NCBI GenBank assembly: GCA_001557505.1
Contig: LSAX01000009.1
Location: forward strand, 744,001 to 808,000
DNA from: Reticulascus tulasneorum
Taxonomy: Eukaryota > Ascomycota > Sordariomycetes > Glomerellales > Reticulascaceae
Reading direction: 5' to 3'
DNA length: 64,000 bases
In this document: positions 56,242 to 64,000 of the stretch, piece after piece
How the letters are laid out: each line of letters begins with the position of its first letter
How positions within the stretch are numbered: the stretch's first letter is position 1
The notes under the pieces: model-generated
Databases searched by the model: none
The model's input: only the letters and a program-made list of their open reading frames with translations
What the model was told of the DNA's origin: nothing
Program-made: the position numbers and the translations under genes

Positions 56242-56981
56242 CGCGCTTGTACACCAGCCAATTCATCTCACGACAGGCTTGGAGTGTTATCGGACGTCAA
56301 ATGCCGTATCGAGCCGTGAGAGTTGCGCAACAGTCAAAGGCTTAGTCATGGTTGAATCAATGGCTGAGATCTCTAACAGAGACCAAGACTTGCCCTGTGA
56401 TGAAAGACGTGAGATGATAGTGGACATCGCGACGGAAATGACGGCGCGGCAAGTGCCGGAACGTCACTAAGCACAGGAAATACGTCTACCGCCTAGCAGA
56501 CTCCCCGTGTACTCCGTACCTCTGTCGGATGGCCGAGATCATTGGTCAGCAACTCCAATTCCCCTGCAGTTCCTAGAACAGGTCTATATTGTATCTGAGC
56601 AAGCCAGGCTGCGTCTTTCTTAGATTCCAGACAGAGCATTCCGCCCGGAATTACATATAGGCGGTGGAAGTATCCCAACGCCCACTTGGTGTTTTACAGG
56701 CACTCTGGACCGTTTGCAGCGAGGACCACCCTGCATATTTGCCCCGCATCGCCATGTTCGATCAAGTACCCCTGTACCGTACCCCGCCGACCTCCGATAC
56801 CTCACCGGGCCTATCTTATCGTGCCCCACCAAATGTGACGGTGAAGGTCAGGAGGCCAGTCCGTCAAAACAAAGACACTCCGCTGTTCCTCTTATTCTTC
56901 GGACAACTTCAGTTGCCCTCTCTCCCTAGACTAGAACCTGCAATGCTGCCGTGTTAGCCAGCCCACTACACAACAATCACA
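56242..56981. other. Divergent intergenic region
   Basis: About 740 bases between FEX and uracil phosphoribosyltransferase gene starts. No gene supported. Confidence 0.5.
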
Positions 56982-57750
56982 ATGGAACTCCCATCAAACG
57001 TACACGTATCAAAGCACCCTTGCTTGCTGGCCAAGCTGTCCCAGCTCCGGTCCAAGTCCACATCTGCGAAGGAAGTGAAGGCACTCGTCCACGAAATCGC
57101 GCTGATTGTTGGATGTGAGGCGCTCGCTACGAATACCACGGCCATAGCTGGCGCGAAAGATGTCACGCCTCTTGGGTTTGAGTACGAGACGACGGAGATA
57201 CAGCCACATACGATGTGCTTGGTGCCCATCCTCCGTTCCGGTCTAGGCATGGTAGAAGGTCGGCCAGTCTTATCTCCAATCGTTTGCCGGATTCCGCCGC
57301 CGATAACTTGCTAATCTCAACACTCTTGCAGCTCTCCAAACCATCCTACCGACTTCTGTTCCAGTCCACCATCTCGGCCTCTACCGCGAGCCGACGACCC
57401 TCGAGCCCGTCGAGTACTACAACAACCTGACCTACCACATTCCCGACCCCACGGCTGCAGACGGACATGGCACCAATGCTTCGAGTCTAGCCATTATTCT
57501 AGACCCAGTCATCGCAACGGGCGGGACATGTGTTGCCGCAATCCAGACGCTGAAGGAATGGGGCGTGAAGAAGATCATTGTCATGGCCGTTATTGGGGCA
57601 GCCGAGGGCGTCAAGCGAGCGGCAGAGGAGTGGAGCGAAGCAACTGATATATGGATCGCGGGCGTGGATCAAGAGTTGACGGAGAGTGGAATGCTTAAGC
57701 CCGGGCTGGGAGATGTTGGCGATCGATTGTTTTTGACAATTGGAAAGTAA
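56982..57750 (+). CDS. Uracil phosphoribosyltransferase-type enzyme
   Basis: Exons 56982..57258 and 57332..57750 give 231 residues, the family length. It shows V-P-I-L-R-S-G-L-G-M-V-E before the intron, and after it G-L-Y-R-E-P-T-T-L-E-P-V-E-Y-Y. The PRPP-binding loop is I-L-D-P-V-I-A-T-G-G-T-C, and the uracil-binding C-terminal region ends G-L-G-D-V-G-D-R-L-F. It converts uracil and PRPP to UMP in pyrimidine salvage, in the cytosol. The intron donor is GTCGGC, weaker than others here, but the join is in phase and restores the family sequence; reading through ends after 17 codons. It may be the FUR1 orthologue or a paralogue. Confidence 0.9.
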
Positions 57751-57939
57751 ACGAGAGCAAGGACCGTTCAGCGTTGCGTCGGCGCCCGATGACCTTTGAC
57801 TCCGGTGATACTGGCGAAACAACACGGGCTGGAGCAAACAATAGATTGCATAAATTAGAAGGGGACCCGTAGAGGTTTGCTTCTATTTACGAATACCAAT
57901 AATTACACAGGCTAGACAAAACACGATATATTCACCATC

Positions 57940-60900
57940 TTACCCCTGTGCGTATTGTTCCTCGTCAAGCAATGTTCTCTCCCTCCAAGATTCCTCCACC
58001 CATCGGCTTGTAACGATGCGAGGCATGGGTCGTCTGTCGCTTAAGAGCTCTCGCGATAGCGCAAACTGCTCCTTCTGATCGATCTCATCCGCGCCAACAA
58101 TCACAAAGTGAGTAGCCGACTCTTCGTTGGGATCCTCTTCAATCACTCCACCACCAAAAGCCACATAGTTCCTCAATCTCAGAGACCTCATATCGCAGCC
58201 AGTAGAGACGCGAAAGTGCACAACGCATCTTTCAAAGATTGCGCTCCTAAGTTGTCCGAGACCTCGACCATGGTCCTCAAGCTGTTCCAAGAACCCTGTC
58301 TTATCGAACGGCGTTCTACCATTCTCGAGTTTTGGCATACCAGCAATTATCTCGGCCAGCTCCTCCACATCCACATTGCGAGCGTAACTGTCCCCGAACA
58401 TGTCCGTGTTCTGCTGTGCTATGGTCTTCAGCTCCTCTGTTGCGTGAAGCAGATGCCTCTCTTCGTACGGGAGAATGGCAGACTTTTCGCCTTGTGCGAG
58501 ACAGTCCTGGATGTACTTGGCTTTGATAATGTCGATGCCGCCCTCCTTCAGGAGACTGGCGACTTTCACAACTTTCTTGTCTGCGATGAGGATCATATCG
58601 GACCGGGGAACAGCTCGCTGAGATATTCTTCCGCCGTTTTCTTTGATCAGGGTCTCCAGCTGAGTCTTAGACTTCTTGAAGGGTTTGAGGGATTCGGACA
58701 GAACGCAAAATTCGAGGCCGGCGAAGACCTTGGACTTTTTCCCTGCGAACTGTGCTGGGGAGTCATCTGTCCCAGCGATAACAAGCTCTCGCCTAAGGCG
58801 CTTCGCAGGCCTTCTCTTTCTATTTTCGACACTCATTGTCTTTTCTTTTGCCTCTTCCTCTACTCGCTTTCGAAGATCGTGAAACTCCTGCACACTCAGC
58901 CCGGAATTCCATGCCTTATCAAGGCGCAATCGACGGAATCGAGGAAATCGTAAAGTAAAGCCCAATGCAAACTGATCTGATGCCCCAATGCTTGCAGCTT
59001 TAGCTTCGAGGACGATGGAGTCCTTCGGCCTAATCCAGACATCGGGTTTTTCGTATTGAAGTCGCTCTCCCCCGGCAAGTTCAATGTACTCGCTGGGTGG
59101 CTTTTTCGAATCCCAATCGATCCACTTCCCTTCTGTGTGATGTCTGATCTCAGCATAATCCTCAGCCCGCAATCCGCCACCGACTTTGAAGAAACTGAAG
59201 CATTTCTCCGGGTTGGCACCGGCCTTTATGTGATTCTCGCTGACGCGAAGACCACACATGAAGCTCGACAAGATACCCCCTCGTCGACCGGAACCGTAGT
59301 AGCCGCCAATAACCACGCAGTCAAGTGACTCTCCAAACTCGGACATATACTCCGGCTTGACCTTAAGCCAGTCATCATTACGGCTGTTCAGGCGGTACAT
59401 GGATCTCGGGTTCTTGAGAACTAAACCTTCGGATGCCTCTGCGACAACTTTGCGTAAAAGGGGCTCGATGGCGTCAGCCGAAGTGGCGGGTTCGAATTCG
59501 TGAATCTCTAATCGCCTGTGCACTCCAACAACAGCCTTCTCCAGTGCCCGGTGACGGTCTCTCAAGGTGTACCGAGTCAGTGGTTGATCATTCAGATAAA
59601 GAATGTCAAATACTCTCAAAAGGGGACGTGGCCCGGTCTTCGCACCATACGGGTTCTTTTGTTCTGATAATGCTGCAGTTTTTAATGTTCCGAACGGGAG
59701 CATCTTGTCAACCTCAGGATCCCAAGTGATCATTTCTCCATCCAAAATTAGGTTCCTGACAGTTGGCGCAAATGCATCCTGGAGATGACGGGTCAGCGAT
59801 CCTCGTTCATCTTGAAGACCATTTCCGTATAAGTAGGTGTAGTCTTTAGCCTTTCTGGACCAAAAACAAAATTTATATCCACCTAGACTTTCTGGATCCT
59901 GCACCATATGCATTTGCATTCGCTCGCCATCTAGTTTCTCCTCGATCCAGAATTCAGGGTCGTCTTCAGTTGGCCGGAGGTAGTCTACCATCTTTTGAAA
60001 AGAAGCGGGCATCTGAAATTGTGCGAGCTGTGGTTGGAAGCATTGCATTAAAGTGACGCCCGTCTCCTCTTGTTCCAATCGAATACTTGGATCGTGAAGC
60101 TCCCAGCAGACACGTCGAAGACTTGACGACACGCTGAACAATGCCTCGCCATCCGGATGCCACAGGTCCAGAAATGTCCGCTCTGTGGCGCCGACCTTCA
60201 TCTGCTTCAGGATGATTCGAATAAGCCACATTAGCTCTTCCCCATTCATTCGTTCGTAGAATATCTCAAAAACTTCGAGATTCTCCAGTTCCCCAGAAGA
60301 ACCAGCTAGTTTATCGAGTAGCTCACTGACCTCCGCAATTCTCATCTCACCAACGTCAGACCGCATTTGCCGTTTAGAGAGAACTTCGAAGCACCGGCCT
60401 GCAAAGTCGCCGGCTAAGCGGGACGCGGTAGTCTGCCCGGGAAGCTTCCAATGCAATAAGTTGTAGCCGTCCTCCGAATTCTTGTCAATCTTCATCAGTT
60501 TGACGAGAAGCTTGCCAATGGCGTTTTCCTTGAGGCCGTAGACACCGCGGTCACGATCTTTGTCTGGCAAAATCAGTCGCAAAGCAGGATAGAAGTCATC
60601 CCCGACATCAGATCGCCATCGCGCGATAAATCTTTCTATGATATTTCGACGCTGCTCATGTGGCGATAACTTCGAAGGGCCATGCGGACCCAACTTTGAC
60701 CGAGCGATGCCCGGCCCTGATGGCTGCTTCTTGTTCTCATTCAGTGGGTTGAAAAGACTTTTGAACAGCTCCGAGAAGAGCATTGTTGGAGAGTGGTTTC
60801 TTGGCCTATTGGGGTACCTTCTTTGCTTAGCGGCGGATTTGCCAAGTGGCACTGAAGACTTACTTCTCGTCCAGCTCTTCCAAGCTCATGCCACCTGTGA

Positions 60901-60967
60901 CATATTGTCTTTCATCTTCCTCCTTTGCATCCGCGTCTGGCGACCTCCACTGTCTTCTTTGGCTCAT
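57940..60967 (-). CDS. LIG4: DNA ligase IV
   Basis: Exons 60967..60864 and 60817..57940 give 993 residues. Exon 1 encodes a short acidic N-terminus ending L-E-E-L-D-E-K, and the 46-nt intron joins it to Y-P-N-R-P-R-N-H-S. The N-terminal ligase domain is followed by the adenylation domain with active-site W-I-E-E-K-L-D-G-E-R (Lys about residue 328) and E-G-L-V-L-K-N later. The OB-fold region has F-T-L-R-F-P-R-F. Two BRCT domains follow, with the expected linker where XRCC4/Lif1 binds. The protein seals double-strand breaks in non-homologous end joining in the nucleus. Ligase IV length and BRCT pair separate it from ligase I. Confidence 0.95.
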
Positions 60968-62629
60968 CTTGCTCTTGTGGGATGGGCACAAGACCTGGAG
61001 CTCCCAGTTGGTAGTATCAACGTGCCCTCCGTCTGAGGTGCAAGGTAAGTGGTGCAGGAAGGTAGCGCGGTGTGGCGAGCATGAAAATTCGTGTCTACCA
61101 ACTTATGTGATTCTTACGAGTACAGATTTTCTTCGTCCTTTTGAACTGTTTCGGCATGCATTGAGTGATTTGTCTCCGTTGGCTGTGGTTGCTGCCTTCT
61201 GAGCTTGAGCTAAGTTGGCTCCCCTGCTGCCTTGACTGAGGTGTGGGGCAAGCTTGAAACATGGTTTTATTACATGATGCTTAGCCCCCCGATAGTCGAA
61301 TATTTATGCTCAAACAGGCTTCCGCTCAAGCCATATAATCGCCACGAGTGCTAAATTGACTCATTACTGGTGCCCTCAGTCAAGGCCATGGTATTATTCC
61401 ACAACATCTCCGAAATTAGAAGGCAGTCTGGCATTTCTGGGGATAGCTGATTCTCCGAGCTGCAGACGAAATGCTCCTCCAAGACTAGACTTCCTCCTTG
61501 CAGATCCCTCCGTTCACTAGGACCCAGTCACTTTGACCTATCGGACAAGTGCCGTAATTTATTGACCATACTTTACGTTTTCAAACTTATGGTCGCCATT
61601 GTGTCTCTTTCAATACTAGTGCATAGAATGACGTGAGATAGCGTAGTATGCCTCTCGTATTAGACACGACCCCAGGCAGCTGTGACTCTGTTCTTCGATA
61701 GAAACTAATCAAGTTCACTAGAGTAAAGCCGCATTACCGAGTTTAAAAATGGGCTTCTCGTCATTTATGCAGTAATATAGATCAGGTTGATGTGTTGGTT
61801 GTTGTCGTTATTTAAAGTACTCAAGGATCTTGTGGGCCTACAACTTCTCTGCTGCATCGTTTTAAGACAAACGAGAAACGATAAGTCAGAGGGCTGTCAT
61901 ATATGGATATTCTCTAGTCTTTCTTCAACCTCGTTTTAAGGAGAAGTCACAATCAGCTTGGCAGAGATCATGTAAAGGAGCTGCGAACATTCGAAGAGGC
62001 AGGTAGAATATGGCGGTCACTAAGGAAACTGCAGCGAGGAAAACTGGCAATATTCCGCTTTTGGGAATCAGACCAGAGATGGCAGGTGGTAGTACATACA
62101 GAGCTAAGCAGTCGATACCCGGCAGTCATGGGGTTTACAAGCCAATTAGAGCCTGCACTGTAGGACATCTTTGGCGCTTCGCAACAACTGGCTATTCAAG
62201 CCGTATTCTGTAATTGTAACTTACATACCTTGGGGTATCAACATCCAGGTGATATTCTGTACGGGTTTTTGAACTGTAATTTGGGCCGTAAAAGGCAAGA
62301 CATGGGAAGTTGAAGCTGAACGTTACGAATGGTTCTCATATGAATCTTAATTCCGTAGGATCCGCAATAATTTCGGGTGTCATGAATTTAAACAGCAGAT
62401 TTGCTGCCATTTTTATCATTAATACAACAGCTCCGGGCGTTCACCGAAAAGTCTATTGAGAAATTTTTCATTTGATTCTACTTTTGTAATTGCCAAGCTA
62501 AAGAGGGACATTGAAGTGAAAGCCCAGAAGTCCTATTCGACCTTTCCTCTGTCAACTAACTTGCTGTTAATTTGGTTGCTGCGACAGTATCCATATCAGT
62601 TTCCCCTATCCCACGGGGATGGTACTGAT
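60968..62629. other. Intergenic stretch upstream of LIG4
   Basis: About 1.7 kb. Open frames at 60846-61202 (+) and 62010-62213 (+) show no domain; the first lies opposite LIG4 exon 1. AT-rich patches occur at 61720-61920 and 62340-62480. Confidence 0.45.
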
Positions 62630-63123
62630 TTAGTTGGCCGCAATCACGAAGGAACTAGGGCCGGTATAGGTCTGGTGAGTTCCGGTAGAATCCGTCACGA
62701 TTGGGAAGTCGCTTCCTGGCAAGATGATTGCGCCGTTAATGGAAGAACCAGGAGTATGCGCATCAGTGATGACCAGGCGAAAGCTCGTCCCAATCTTGTT
62801 GGTGCGGACAAAGACAGCAGGGTCGGAGCTGGTGAAGAAACCCGAGTTCGTAGGGAAAGTGGTACCGGTGGGAACACTATGGGTAAAATGGATCACTGTG
62901 GTTGCTGGGGCTTCAACGAGGTTCAAAGACCACCTAGGTTACGTGAATAAGTTGCTATATAGACCGAAGCAGAAGCGCAAACTTACGTGCAGCCAGTGTT
63001 GTCGGCCTTGCAGTTGGCAACGAAGTCGCTGACTTGGAACTCTGTCACCACTTGTCGCTCCTCAAGAGGAGCCGCAGAGACGAGGGAAAGCGCGAGAGGA
63101 GTAAGAAGAGTGATGAACTTCAT
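62630..63123 (-). CDS. Small secreted protein
   Basis: Exons 63123..62987 and 62933..62630 give 146 residues. A clear signal peptide (M-K-F-I-T-L-L-T-P-L-A-L-S-L-V-S-A-A-P) is followed by L-E-E-R, and then V-S-D-F-V-A-N-C-K-A-D-N-T-G-C-T. This resembles a common family of small fungal secreted proteins with V-S-D-F-x-A-x-C and an internal beta-rich domain. Only two Cys remain in the mature chain. No catalytic motif is seen. It could be an effector-like or cell-wall-associated protein; function is not known. Confidence 0.78.
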
Positions 63124-64000
63124 GATTGCTGAGTATAGAGAACTTCGATACTTTGGGCTTTTGATGTGATGGAACTGTTATGATGGGATGTCGTCGGTCG
63201 TGGTGATGTTATGAACGATTTCATCAAACTGAAGAGGATATGGGTATTTATATAGACAGAACATTTAATATCGTCTTATAATGGTAGCGGATTGGATTAT
63301 ATGGTACCATCGTAACCCGGTACCCCACCATGAATCCATGGCAAATGATACATTCAAGCGGCCGCCAGAATGAGGATCCTGTTCTAGAAGGTAGCAATTC
63401 GGGGATGGTAAGCGTTGACTGGTGGGTGAGCAAACTGATCAGGTCCGGGAAACGTGGGACGAACTCCACACGTTTCGAATCCCTCGTAGCCACTAAGGCG
63501 TTTCGGTCAGTGCCCCCCCTGGTTCTCACGGGGATGTCGGCAAGGGGCATGGCCGGAAGTGCAAACCTTAAGCTTTACTGAAATGAGAATCTATTGATCA
63601 TCATAAACCATCAAAACACTGGCATCCGATGGGGATGAACGTGACGGATGACAACGTGGGCTGTCGTGCCGCAGTGTTGCTTTCAGCGATCTGACGTGCA
63701 TTCTTGAAAACCGGAAACATTACCAACTTGGTACTCTGGTTGCCTACGAGGTTGCAATTTTAATTGGATGAGCGATCAGGCCTCCTTCACGCTCCTGCCG
63801 TTCATAGTAGCATCGCATCGCTAAAGTTCCTAGCATTGTCCTGGTTCATCAAATCCACACATGATGCGCCCCATCCCACCCATAACTGCCATCCTTCTGT
63901 TTAGTGAACATGGTTTCAATTGGGCTGGCCAAGAATCCCTCCAGTAATTACGGCAGGGCTGCCGGTTCGGCATGGCATAAGCTCCTACTGCAGTGCCTGC
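63124..64000. other. Intergenic to window end
   Basis: About 880 bases including the promoter of the small secreted protein gene, with a short TATAGACAG stretch at about 63250-63260. No gene supported. Confidence 0.45.

Noticed and set aside
1..64000. CRISPR arrays, rRNA and tRNA genes
   Set aside because: No spaced direct repeats of CRISPR type, no rRNA-like stretch, and no tRNA cloverleaf I could support by eye. A tRNA scan would be needed to exclude degenerate copies.

Overview
The window reads as nuclear DNA of a filamentous ascomycete (Pezizomycotina). Genes are dense and lie on both strands. Most have several short introns with GTAAGT-like donors and TAG/CAG acceptors. The protein families point the same way: fungal LysM proteins, GH18/CBM18 chitinase, WSC domains, DUF3176, the fungal fluoride exporter FEX, and a Fot1-like transposon whose transposase carries stops of the CAA-to-TAA and CAG-to-TAG type expected from RIP. 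I cannot name the genus from sequence alone. Where I give exon joins, I checked that reading phase is kept across every junction unless stated otherwise.

Layout. 1-9.6 kb: a truncated membrane-protein gene, a decayed pseudogene, an NTM1-type N-terminal methyltransferase and a fungal transcription-factor-like regulator. 10.4-24.1 kb: a secreted, chitin-oriented block with a nine-LysM protein, a metzincin-type metalloprotease, a CBM18-GH18 chitinase and a secreted SGNH hydrolase with a long Cys-tailed C-terminus. 24.1-25.7 kb: an AT-rich stretch with a possible hAT transposon relic. 25.7-30.6 kb: a sugar-type MFS transporter, an FAD monooxygenase and a secreted PI-PLC-like protein. 33.0-40.2 kb: a 25-exon secreted Cys-rich protein with four WSC domains, followed closely by a patatin-fold protein that has lost both catalytic residues. 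40.9-47.7 kb: a DUF3176 membrane protein, a glutathione transferase and a secreted aspartic protease. 48.3-50.1 kb: a Fot1/pogo element with 44-bp perfect terminal inverted repeats and TA duplications. 50.9-53.6 kb: a small membrane protein and an UNC93-like MFS protein. 54.6-61.0 kb: a housekeeping block of FEX, uracil phosphoribosyltransferase and DNA ligase IV. 62.6-63.1 kb: a small secreted protein.

How the genes may work together (inference). The 10-24 kb block combines chitin binding (LysM, CBM18), chitin cutting (GH18) and secreted protein and ester hydrolysis. This suits handling of fungal or host chitin, or attack on or masking from another organism. The Cys-rich/WSC protein probably sits on or in the cell wall. 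The most unusual items are the exon-duplicated Cys-rich repeat protein, the catalytically dead patatin-like protein beside it, and the nine-LysM protein next to a chitinase.
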